A DNA stretch of 27,552 nt from a virus: IMG/VR virus record IMGVR_UViG_3300042891_000672, positions 1-27,552 of that record. One strand, given 5' to 3'. Under the pieces are notes generated by a model. That model was not told the origin of the DNA, did no database searches, and saw only the letters and a program-made list of their open reading frames with translations. Shown in pieces: positions 14,793 through 21,169 of this stretch (its first letter is position 1; the number at the start of each line of letters is the position of its first letter). A program made the translations under genes and the position numbers.

Positions 14793-16007
14793 ATGGACGT
14801 ATTAGATCTATTTTTTAAAAAATACTCATATAAATTTTCAAAAGGATATCCTGACATGAATAATGAACAGGATATCTTGTTACTGGAAAATATATTAAAT
14901 GAATTAGGTATAGACTTAAATGAAGGATCAGTTATGAACAACTCAGCGAAAGCTATTAAAAAAATCATTGATTCTTCAGAGGGAAAACAATATAATTTTA
15001 AATTACAAACTGCAAATAATAGGTTAGGTAATTTAGATAAAATATCTAAAGAAGAATTTTTAAATATACTTAACTCAGTATTCCCAAATGTTCCTATTAA
15101 AGTTCATGCTCCAGGTGAAGGACCAAACGTTAAACCTAAAGGTAGTTCTAAATTCAATATGTATGAATTCACTACTGAAGACGGTAATGTTCAAATTATA
15201 CTATCTGGTGGAGCAAATGAAGGAGAAAAATATGAACAATCATTTACTAGTGATTTAAAAGCGTCAGCTGGTAAATCTTTAGAAGATATTGAAAATGAAA
15301 ATGTTAAAAAATTATTCAAATCATTAAATATTAATCCTAAAAATTTAACACCAGAAGATATTGACTTTGCAGGTACAGCTGACACAAAACGATCTCTTAG
15401 TTTTACTAATTTAGAGAATATTGGTAAAAAAATAGCTGATGTTATTATAAATTATAAAGGTAAAGAATATTATATATCATTAAAAAATATATCTGGACAT
15501 ACTTTTTATAATGGAGGTAATGTTCCATTTATAGTATTTGATAAAAATAGTAAAGTAATCTTTGATAAATCTAAATATAATAATAATGAAATAATCAAAA
15601 CATTGTTTGAAATATTTAACATAGATATTAATAAAGTAACCCAAGGATTAAATGAATATATAGCTGGAGAAGGTGATATTCCTAATAGTTTTGAACCAGT
15701 TAATAATGTTAATATTAACGCTATTAAAAATATGATAACATCAGGTTTTGGATATGGTTACTATTATGTTAAAGAAAAAAAAGATGGTTTAAGTATAATA
15801 CCTCTTTTAACACAAGAAGACGCATATAAAGCTATAGGAGATATATCATCTGCTTCTATAAAATACCCTAATTCTGAAACAAAATCTCTAACTATTAAAG
15901 TACCTTTAGATAGTGAAATATTTGGAAAAGTAGATTGTTTGATAGAAATAAGAAATACAACAGGTAATGTTTTACCATTGTCTCTTAAAATAAAAACTAA
16001 CAAATAA
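14793..16007 (+). CDS. Probable PD-(D/E)XK-like nuclease with leader-like N-terminus (404 aa)
   Basis: The central region has the layout of a PD-(D/E)XK-type nuclease: NEGEKYEQSFTSDLKAS (Glu about 145/148), DIDFAGTADTKRSLSF, then IADVIINYKGKEYYISLKN, where Asp 216 and S-x-Lys 231 fit the D-x(n)-xLK core, followed by GHTFYNGG. I recall this block from hypothetical restriction-endonuclease-like proteins of marine phages; the assignment is by motif only. Two starts are possible: ATG 14793, or ATG 14856 (residue 22). From the second, the protein starts MNNEQDILLLENILNEL and ends its leader in DLNE-G, like its tagged neighbours. A 9-bp inverted repeat surrounds the second ATG. It would cleave DNA in the host cell if injected. 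Confidence 0.6.
   Translation: MDVLDLFFKKYSYKFSKGYPDMNNEQDILLLENILNELGIDLNEGSVMNNSAKAIKKIIDSSEGKQYNFKLQTANNRLGNLDKISKEEFLNILNSVFPNVPIKVHAPGEGPNVKPKGSSKFNMYEFTTEDGNVQIILSGGANEGEKYEQSFTSDLKASAGKSLEDIENENVKKLFKSLNINPKNLTPEDIDFAGTADTKRSLSFTNLENIGKKIADVIINYKGKEYYISLKNISGHTFYNGGNVPFIVFDKNSKVIFDKSKYNNNEIIKTLFEIFNIDINKVTQGLNEYIAGEGDIPNSFEPVNNVNINAIKNMITSGFGYGYYYVKEKKDGLSIIPLLTQEDAYKAIGDISSASIKYPNSETKSLTIKVPLDSEIFGKVDCLIEIRNTTGNVLPLSLKIKTNK
14845..14876. repeat. Inverted repeat around an internal start codon
   Basis: GATATCCTG (14845-14853) and CAGGATATC (14868-14876) form a perfect 9-bp stem; its 14-nt loop contains the ATG at 14856, an alternative start of the nuclease-like gene. Confidence 0.55.
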
Positions 16008-16015
16008 TATTTATT
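16008..16015 (+). promoter_or_regulatory. TATTTATT variant element 3 nt before an ATG
   Basis: AATATTTATTACC-ATG mirrors AATATTTATAACC-ATG at 5361 with one change. Confidence 0.3.
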
Positions 16016-16018
16016 ACC

Positions 16019-17128
16019 ATGAATAACATCAAAAAAATAATTAAAGAAATTATACAACAACGTAATCTTAAAAAAGATTGTGGTTGTGGATGTAATGGTA
16101 AATGTGGAAAAAATGAGGCACCAATGTTAAATGAAAATTTAACACACAAGTCTTTAATTAGTGAACACATGCAATATCATATTGATAATAAATTGGCTCT
16201 TACCGAAAATACATTTCGTTATGGATCTACATCATTCCTTAATTTATGGAAAGAAGCCAGAAAATTATACTCACGCAACTTACTTGAAGTATCAGGTTTA
16301 GATAAAGATATAATAGTTGAAACTAATTTAGGTGAATACGGTATATATGAAGGTCAAGAAGTACCATTAGATTTACCTATGATTGAAGAAGGTCAAATGT
16401 TAGATAACTATGAAGTTGATTTTTTTCATACTAAAGCTAATGTATATGCTAATATAGAAATACCTAGTGAAAATCCAACATTTGAAGATGATCTTCAAAT
16501 AAAAGGAATAGGTAAAACTGAAGAAGAAGCATTTGAAGATTTAAAACAAAATTACAATAATTACAAGAAAACAGGAATAAATGAAGCTGAGTATGATTTC
16601 AATATCAATAAGGTATGGGATTTTATAGAATCACGACCATTTAATAATCCTAATTATATGCCCAAATTTAGCACAGCTAAAGAAATATGGGATGAATGGG
16701 GAGATAAAGAAAAACAATTATATAGTGATTTCCAATGGGAAGATAAATATAATGGTCAATTACACCCTAAAGAAAAAGCTAATCTTCAACGTAGAAAAAA
16801 TTATGATACTTTAGCAGGAATAAACGAAGCTGAATACCAAGGTAAAGATGTTCAACTTAATAAACCTAAACGTGGTGGATCTAAAAAATTCTATGTTTAT
16901 GTAATGGATCCTAAAACTAAACGTGTTAAAAAAGTATCATTTGGAGCTGCAGGTGGAGGTCAAAACTTAGCAGTTAAAATTAGAGATCCTAAAGCACGTA
17001 GAGCATTCGCTTCACGTCAAAACTGTGATAAGAAAAAAGACAGAACAAAACCCGGTTACTGGAGTTGTAACATAGGCAGATATTGGAAATCATTAGGTGG
17101 CGGTTCAAATTTTAGCGGATATTGGTAA
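16019..17128 (+). CDS. Putative internal virion polyprotein with repeated protease sites (369 aa)
   Basis: Begins with the helical leader MNNIKKIIKEIIQQ, then a cysteine-rich knot CGCGCNGKCG (residues 21-30) that could bind metal. Along the chain several segments end in hydrophobic-x-Glu: MLNE-N (36-39), LISE-H (46-49), ALTE-N (60-63), and two copies of INE-AEY (187-192 and 268-273). Those two match the T4 prohead-protease rule (I/L)xE-A well. Two aromatic/acidic regions follow (WDFIESRPFNNPNYMPKF, EIWDEWGDKEKQLYSDFQW). The C-terminal 90 residues are basic (GGSKKFYVYVMDPKTKRVKK, KIRDPKARRAFASRQNC, RTKPGYWSCNIGRYW), a domain I recall from marine phage and other large-virus proteins. Probably processed into several internal peptides; this is inference. 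Confidence 0.65.
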   Translation: MNNIKKIIKEIIQQRNLKKDCGCGCNGKCGKNEAPMLNENLTHKSLISEHMQYHIDNKLALTENTFRYGSTSFLNLWKEARKLYSRNLLEVSGLDKDIIVETNLGEYGIYEGQEVPLDLPMIEEGQMLDNYEVDFFHTKANVYANIEIPSENPTFEDDLQIKGIGKTEEEAFEDLKQNYNNYKKTGINEAEYDFNINKVWDFIESRPFNNPNYMPKFSTAKEIWDEWGDKEKQLYSDFQWEDKYNGQLHPKEKANLQRRKNYDTLAGINEAEYQGKDVQLNKPKRGGSKKFYVYVMDPKTKRVKKVSFGAAGGGQNLAVKIRDPKARRAFASRQNCDKKKDRTKPGYWSCNIGRYWKSLGGGSNFSGYW

Positions 17129-17130
17129 AA

Positions 17131-17138
17131 TATAAATA
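17131..17138 (+). promoter_or_regulatory. TATAAATA, the T4 late-promoter word
   Basis: An exact TATAAATA lies 2 nt before the ATG at 17141. It matches the T4 late -10 element, but the spacing leaves no leader, and such words are frequent in AT-rich DNA. Confidence 0.2.
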
Positions 17139-17140
17139 AC

Positions 17141-17503
17141 ATGAAAAAATCAGAATTAAAAAATATTATTAGAGAAGAAATATCTAAAGTATTAAATGAA
17201 TCTTATTATGCATATTTAGGTGGTAACACTAATTACACAGATGAAGAAATGCGTCGAAATATAATTGATAAAGAGTTTGGTAAAGATAATTACAATGCAT
17301 ATATTATGTTTGATGAAACTGCTCCAAAAGGACAGTATGATGCGATGAAAGCTAAATATGCAAAGGACACATCTAACTGGGAAGTACTTTGGAGGTCACA
17401 ATCGTATCAATCTGAAGCTGTTCTTTCACCTGATAAAAAAGTCATCAAAGCTAAGGTATTTGGTAAAGGAGGAATTATAGGAGCACTTTATATAAAAAAA
17501 TAA
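17141..17503 (+). CDS. Putative capsid-targeted small protein (120 aa)
   Basis: The first 20 residues, MKKSELKNIIREEISKVLNE followed by Ser, are a long form of the leader, with a cut predicted after LNE. The rest is a small alpha/beta protein (DEEMRRNIIDKEFGKDNYNA, NWEVLWRSQSYQSEAVLSPD, VIKAKVFGKGGIIGALYIKK) that I do not recognise. The start of the leader reappears as an internal segment in the protein at 12473 (MKKSELKKQ) and, modified, at 17536 (MKLSELKQ). It stands 12 nt after the polyprotein gene. Confidence 0.65.
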   Translation: MKKSELKNIIREEISKVLNESYYAYLGGNTNYTDEEMRRNIIDKEFGKDNYNAYIMFDETAPKGQYDAMKAKYAKDTSNWEVLWRSQSYQSEAVLSPDKKVIKAKVFGKGGIIGALYIKK

Positions 17504-17535
17504 AAATACTATAGAATATACATACAACAAATAAC

Positions 17536-17886
17536 ATGAAACTATCAGAATTAAAACAACATATTAAAGAAGAATATTCATCAGCTTCAAAACTGTATGA
17601 AATCGATGGTATCATAGTTATTGATACTGACGTAGCATTCCATAAACAAATTATGTCAGATATTCGTGCTATTAAAGGTGTAACAATTGTTAAAGATTAT
17701 ATTTATGAACCAGTAGGTGCTGCTGAAAATAGAGGATATGCTGAGTTAAGTATTAAAATAGATCCATCACCATTTGAAAATAGTGATCCTAAAGTTATTA
17801 CTAATACCGTAATTAGAGATATTAAAGCAACTAAAGGTGTACGCGCGTTTAAATTAAAACAAGGACCTAGTCTAACCACAGTATAA
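17536..17886 (+). CDS. Putative capsid-targeted small protein with ferredoxin-like pattern (116 aa)
   Basis: The leader is MKLSELKQHIKEE followed by Tyr; its last segment lacks a strong hydrophobic residue two before Glu, so the cut site is less certain. The remaining 100 residues show a beta-alpha-beta pattern twice (GIIVIDTDVAFHKQIMSDI, GVTIVKDYIYEP, YAELSIKIDPSP, KVITNTVIRDIKATKGVRAF), suggesting a small ferredoxin-like fold. No catalytic residues were recognised. Overlaps the next start by one base (TAATG), implying coupled translation with the basic cysteine-rich protein. Confidence 0.6.
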   Translation: MKLSELKQHIKEEYSSASKLYEIDGIIVIDTDVAFHKQIMSDIRAIKGVTIVKDYIYEPVGAAENRGYAELSIKIDPSPFENSDPKVITNTVIRDIKATKGVRAFKLKQGPSLTTV

Positions 17887-18254
17887 TGGATTTACGTAAA
17901 TTAGTTAAAGAAGTATTAAACGAACAGAAAGCAAAACGTGACAGATGTTTACGTATTGCTGACCGTAAGTTTGATAAACCATCTGCTTATAAATCAGGTG
18001 CTGTAGTTAGATGCCGTCAAGGTAAAATATGGAAAGGCCTAAAAGAAGACGAATCACTTCATAAATGGTTTAAACGTCAAGGTACACCAGGTAAAGAAGG
18101 TGGATGGGTAGATTGTAATACTTGTAGAGACGGTAAATGTAAAGCATGTGGTAGAAAAAAAGGTGAAAAACGTGCTAAATACCCTTCATGCCGTCCAACA
18201 CCAGCACAATGTAAACAACCAGGTAAAGGTAAAAAATGGGGGAAAACAAAATGA
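17886..18254 (+). CDS. Tagged basic cysteine-rich protein (DUF5872-like), 122 aa
   Basis: The leader is MDLRKLVKEVLNE (predicted cut after Glu 13). The rest is strongly basic with seven cysteines. The C-terminal part (LHKWFKRQGTPGKEGGWVDC, NTCRDGKCKACGRKKGEKRA, KYPSCRPTPAQCKQPGKGKK) closely follows a domain I remember as DUF5872, known from marine phages and giant DNA viruses (KWVD...CGRKKGE...YPxCRPT). The N-terminal half (CLRIADRKFDKPSAYKSGAV, VRCRQGKIWKGL) is another short basic block. The cysteines may bind zinc; DNA binding is likely from charge. Overlaps the previous and following genes by 1 and 4 bases. Confidence 0.7.
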   Translation: MDLRKLVKEVLNEQKAKRDRCLRIADRKFDKPSAYKSGAVVRCRQGKIWKGLKEDESLHKWFKRQGTPGKEGGWVDCNTCRDGKCKACGRKKGEKRAKYPSCRPTPAQCKQPGKGKKWGKTK

Positions 18255-18955
18255 TTAAGTTAATAGATTTATTAATTGAAATAGGTGTAGATCTATCTAA
18301 TTATAAAGGACAGATATTAAAAGGAGATGTTGTCCGAGCACCTAAAAATTTTCCATTAAGTGGAGAAAAACTTGATAAATCATTATCCCTTAAAGTGACT
18401 AAGATATCTAGAGAAGGTGTTAATAGATATAAATTATCTTTAGAAGATACTAAAACAGGTAAAAAATATACAATTAGAAACTATCAAATGGATGGTGAGT
18501 ATAAAGGTAAAAAATTACCTAAATGGGGTTTGGTAAGAAAATCTAAAGAAAATACTAAAGAAGCATCTAATCCACAAGCAGGAACAGCCATACCTTATGG
18601 ATCAGGATTTGCTCCTGTAAAAGAAACTAAAAGAATACCTCGTAAATCAGGTCAACCTGCTAAATCAAGTAAACATTCTGATCTTTATACAGATGAAGAT
18701 CCTAAAGGAACTATTACTGGTTTAGGTTTTAAAGATGCTGCTACAGCTAAACAAGGTATATCTAAAATAAATAAAGCTAAAACAACTCATGCTCATAAAG
18801 TACAAGCCACTTTAGTGATGAAACAAAGAGCAAAAGTAGCTATAGAAAGAACTAAAGATCCTGAAAAGAAAAAGAAATTAAAATCTGCTTATCAGATTTG
18901 GTCTAAAAAATTAGAACAATTAAAGCGTAAAACTAAACGATTAAAAAATGATTAA
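18251..18955 (+). CDS. Tagged basic protein with C-terminal HSDLYTDEDPKGT domain (234 aa)
   Basis: I choose ATG 18251 (ATGA overlap with the previous stop) over the in-frame ATG at 18236. From 18251 the protein opens with MIKLIDLLIE, the leader class of 5361, 8681 and 18948. Residues about 15-100 are a beta-rich segment (ILKGDVVRAPKNFPLSGEKL, YKLSLEDTKTGKKYTI) that resembles small nucleic-acid-binding barrels, but this is a guess. The C-terminal 95 residues (SKHSDLYTDEDPKGTITGLG, FKDAATAKQGISKINKAKTT, HAHKVQATLVMKQRAK) match a domain I recall as widespread in marine phages and some bacteria, of unknown function. The end is very basic (KRKTKRLKND). It overlaps the superoxide dismutase gene by 8 nt. 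Confidence 0.65.
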   Translation: MIKLIDLLIEIGVDLSNYKGQILKGDVVRAPKNFPLSGEKLDKSLSLKVTKISREGVNRYKLSLEDTKTGKKYTIRNYQMDGEYKGKKLPKWGLVRKSKENTKEASNPQAGTAIPYGSGFAPVKETKRIPRKSGQPAKSSKHSDLYTDEDPKGTITGLGFKDAATAKQGISKINKAKTTHAHKVQATLVMKQRAKVAIERTKDPEKKKKLKSAYQIWSKKLEQLKRKTKRLKND

Positions 18956-19649
18956 ATTAACAGATATATTAAAAGAAGTATCTAAAGAAAAAATTCAACG
19001 TTTAGAAAAAACAAACAATGAGCAAAAACAAGATATAAAATTTAAAGTACCAAAATTAAATTATTCATATACTTCTCTTCAACCTTATATAGATAAGGAA
19101 ACTATGGAAGAACATTTTGATAAACATTTTAAAGGATACACAGATAAACTTAATGCTGAATTAGATGAAAAATCTATCAGAGTAAATGCTGAAGATCAAA
19201 CCCAAGCTATTCAAATAATATTAGGTAAATATCCTAAAAATGATATTATTAGAAATAATGGTGGTGGTTTTTATAATCATGTCTTGTATTTTGAAAACAT
19301 TACACCCGACTATAAGGCACCTTCAACTAAATTTAGAAAAATGTTAGAGGAAAACTTTAAGTCATTTTCTGAATTTAAAGAACAATTTAAAGAAGCTGGT
19401 TTGAAACAATTTGGTTCGGGTTGGGTATTTTTAATTAAAAAAGGAAATAAATTAGTTATAGAATCTTATCCTAATCAAGATAATCCATATTTAGATAAAG
19501 ACTTTAAAGGTAAAATTTTAATTGCTATGGATGTTTGGGAACATGCTTATTATTTAAAACACAAATCCCAAAGAGGAAATTATATTAATGATTTTTTTAG
19601 AGTAGTAGATTATAAAGTAGCAGAAGAAAGATTAGAATTATTAGATTAA
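18948..19649 (+). CDS. Mn-type superoxide dismutase with capsid-targeting-like leader
   Basis: Residues 1-10 (MIKLTDILKE) are the shared leader, then a charged linker to about residue 33. The dismutase follows: YSYTSLQPYI, METMEEH-type helix with His 56, second-sphere Tyr 64, NNGGGFYNHVLYF with His 111, FGSGWVFLIKK, PNQDNPYL, and MDVWEHAYYL with Asp 195 and His 199. All four metal ligands are present. The Gly-Gly before the second His and the Gln in PNQD are the manganese-type pattern. The enzyme converts superoxide to hydrogen peroxide and oxygen. A normal dismutase has no such 30-residue N-terminal extension. The gene overlaps a tagged gene by 8 nt. If packaged, the enzyme could protect the virion DNA or counter a host oxidative response. 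Confidence 0.88.
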   Translation: MIKLTDILKEVSKEKIQRLEKTNNEQKQDIKFKVPKLNYSYTSLQPYIDKETMEEHFDKHFKGYTDKLNAELDEKSIRVNAEDQTQAIQIILGKYPKNDIIRNNGGGFYNHVLYFENITPDYKAPSTKFRKMLEENFKSFSEFKEQFKEAGLKQFGSGWVFLIKKGNKLVIESYPNQDNPYLDKDFKGKILIAMDVWEHAYYLKHKSQRGNYINDFFRVVDYKVAEERLELLD

Positions 19650-19665
19650 TAATAAATAAAAAATA

Positions 19666-20286
19666 ATGTTAAACTCAGACATTCCTAGTTTTAAAGCACT
19701 AGTCCGCAAATCATATTTTACTAAAAATCCTAAAGACTCAAACGAGTTTTATAATGTATATGTTTTTGGACTTCAATCTTGCGCTGGGGTTATATTAACA
19801 TTTCATGTTATGACAGACAATGGAATGGTTCGTTCTAGAGTTCCAATATCAGAAATTTATACAAAAGTCCCAACGAATGATATACCATTTAATTATAAAC
19901 AACTTTGGGATTGTTTTAGTGAAAATGTATCTGTTACAACATATGATTTTTTAGCATTTCATAGAGCACAAGTTGTTTTAAGAGATGGTAGCAAAGTTTG
20001 GGGTACATATTTATTCACGGTAGATTGGTTTGATAATCCATATAGTGATGAGCCATCAGACTATAAATGTGGACACATATTTAAAGCAGATGATGGATAT
20101 TTAATGTGTCAACCAAATAATAGATTATTTTGGAAGGATTCAAATTGGGTAACTAAAAAATTACCTGAAGATTTAAAACAATTTAAAGTAGATACTGAAT
20201 TACCATCAGTTGAAAATCGGTCAGATAGATGGGTAACTGAAGATGGAGATTCATTTTATTATGATATAAATGAAACCATACACTGA
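19666..20286 (+). CDS. Conserved phage hypothetical protein (206 aa)
   Basis: The opening MLNSDIPSFKALVRKSYFTK and the later blocks (VYVFGLQSCAGVILTFHVMT, LWDCFSENVSVTTYDFL, YKCGHIFKADDGYLMCQPNN, RLFWKDSNW) are ones I recognise from memory in hypothetical proteins of T4-like cyanophages. The protein is aromatic-rich and beta-prone, with no leader, membrane segment or known catalytic motif. It follows the dismutase gene by 16 nt and overlaps the next gene by 17 nt, suggesting coupled translation. The function is unknown. Confidence 0.65.
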   Translation: MLNSDIPSFKALVRKSYFTKNPKDSNEFYNVYVFGLQSCAGVILTFHVMTDNGMVRSRVPISEIYTKVPTNDIPFNYKQLWDCFSENVSVTTYDFLAFHRAQVVLRDGSKVWGTYLFTVDWFDNPYSDEPSDYKCGHIFKADDGYLMCQPNNRLFWKDSNWVTKKLPEDLKQFKVDTELPSVENRSDRWVTEDGDSFYYDINETIH

Positions 20287-20530
20287 CATAGAAGTTACAG
20301 ACAAATATATTATTCGCGAATTTAGCGAAAATGTAGATCCAATTGAATTATTATGGCATCGTGATGATGAAAACCGTGTTGTTGAAATATTAGGTGAGAC
20401 AGATTGGAAACTACAACTTGACAATCAGTTGCCAACTTCTATAAATTCCCCAATATTTATATCAAGACACGAGTGGCATCGTGTTATTAAAGGAACAGGA
20501 ACATTAAAATTGAAGATACATAAATCATGA
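20270..20530 (+). CDS. Conserved small phage protein (86 aa)
   Basis: Starts inside the end of the previous gene (17-nt overlap, different frame). The product contains KYIIREFSENVDPIELLWHR, then ENRVVEILGETDWKLQLDNQ and ISRHEWHRVIKGTGTLKLKI, which I recall as a small conserved phage protein usually next to the same neighbour. The length (86 aa) and the His/Trp/Arg pairs might suit a small cupin-like or regulatory fold, but this is speculation. Followed by a 156-nt non-coding stretch holding a TATTTATA element and hairpins. Confidence 0.6.
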   Translation: MKPYTDIEVTDKYIIREFSENVDPIELLWHRDDENRVVEILGETDWKLQLDNQLPTSINSPIFISRHEWHRVIKGTGTLKLKIHKS

Positions 20531-20547
20531 AAAAACAAGTAATATAA

Positions 20548-20555
20548 TATTTATA
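20548..20555 (+). promoter_or_regulatory. TATTTATA element without a following protein gene
   Basis: TATTTATA lies 17 nt after the stop at 20530. Between it and the terminator-like hairpin at 20617 there is no ORF, so if active it would make a short RNA. Confidence 0.3.
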
Positions 20556-20561
20556 ATTAGA

Positions 20562-20652
20562 TTAAACTTACAGACTGATTCATTGCCAGTCGATTCTAAA
20601 AAAATATTGTGAAGTAGTGGCTCACCCTAAAAGGTGGGCTACCTTTATTTTG
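20562..20652 (+). ncRNA. Possible small structured RNA (low confidence)
   Basis: The interval runs from just after the TATTTATA element to the terminator-like hairpin, about 90 nt, and contains no ORF. A small hairpin (GACTG ... CAGTC, 20573-20591) and the larger stem at 20617-20642 are visible. It does not fold as a tRNA. It may simply be the 3' end of the upstream mRNA plus spacer. Confidence 0.2.
20617..20651 (+). terminator. Terminator-like hairpin
   Basis: A 10-bp stem GTGGCTCACC / GGTGGGCTAC with two G-T pairs and a CTAAAA loop (20617-20642), followed by CTTTATTTT. Weaker than the terminators at 6889 and 8638 because the T-run is interrupted. Confidence 0.6.
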
Positions 20653-20676
20653 GCTTTAACACAAAATAATATTATT

Positions 20677-20688
20677 ATATTATAATAT
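20677..20688 (+). promoter_or_regulatory. Palindromic ATATTATAATAT element at a start codon
   Basis: A 12-bp perfect palindrome whose last two bases are the AT of the ATG at 20687. The identical 12-mer (within a shared 14-mer) lies at 23229-23240. Candidate promoter with leaderless start, or operator. Confidence 0.4.
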
Positions 20689-21169
20689 GAATATATTTTA
20701 TATTAATGAAGACCCAATTATAGCGGCGAGAGAATTAGCAGATGATCATATTCGTAAAATGCAAATTGAGTCTGCACAAATGTTGTGTACTACTTTTTGG
20801 CATTATGGTCGTTGGGCTCCATATAAAAAATGTCATTACAATCATCCATCAACTAAATGGACTAGAGAATCAAGTAGTCATTTTGATTGGCTATTAGAAC
20901 ATGGTTTAGAAATATGTGAAGAGTTTAGTAAACGTTATGGTAAACCACATGCCACTAAACAGACATTATTATGGTTACAAGTAAATAAAAGTGTTTTAAA
21001 TGGATTATTTCCAACTAATTCTTTTACTCCTCCACCACAATGTATGCCTGATGAATATAAGGAATTAAATACTTTGGAAGCTTATAAAAAATTTTATATA
21101 TTAGATAAAGTAGGTGTTAAAAAACTAAATTGGAATAAATTAAATAATAAACCAGAATGGATAAAATAG
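20687..21169 (+). CDS. Pyrimidine-dimer DNA glycosylase-like phage protein
   Basis: The protein opens MNIFYINEDPIIAARELADD, then HIRKMQIESAQMLCTTFWHY, YNHPSTKWTRESSSHFDWLL and EFSKRYGKPHATKQTL. This is the pattern of a common phage family annotated as pyrimidine-dimer DNA glycosylase or endonuclease-V-like (from memory: MNIFYLDxDPxxCAxxHxDKHVxKMxxExAQLLSTA...HPxxxWxRxSxxNYxWL). Such enzymes repair ultraviolet damage by removing the dimer base and cutting the strand, useful for a marine phage. I have not verified the catalytic residues, so the activity is less certain than the family. It follows a terminator and a palindromic element, so it may open a transcript. It overlaps the FAD gene by 13 nt. 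Confidence 0.65.
   Translation: MNIFYINEDPIIAARELADDHIRKMQIESAQMLCTTFWHYGRWAPYKKCHYNHPSTKWTRESSSHFDWLLEHGLEICEEFSKRYGKPHATKQTLLWLQVNKSVLNGLFPTNSFTPPPQCMPDEYKELNTLEAYKKFYILDKVGVKKLNWNKLNNKPEWIK

Noticed and set aside
18948-19649. Dismutase gene as host contamination or mis-assembly
   Set aside because: It overlaps a tagged phage gene by 8 nt, shares its leader and the local base composition, and lies in a continuous same-strand gene run.
20562-20652. A tRNA in the non-coding gap
   Set aside because: No acceptor stem, TTC-containing T-arm or anticodon loop can be drawn. No tRNA was seen anywhere in the window by eye.
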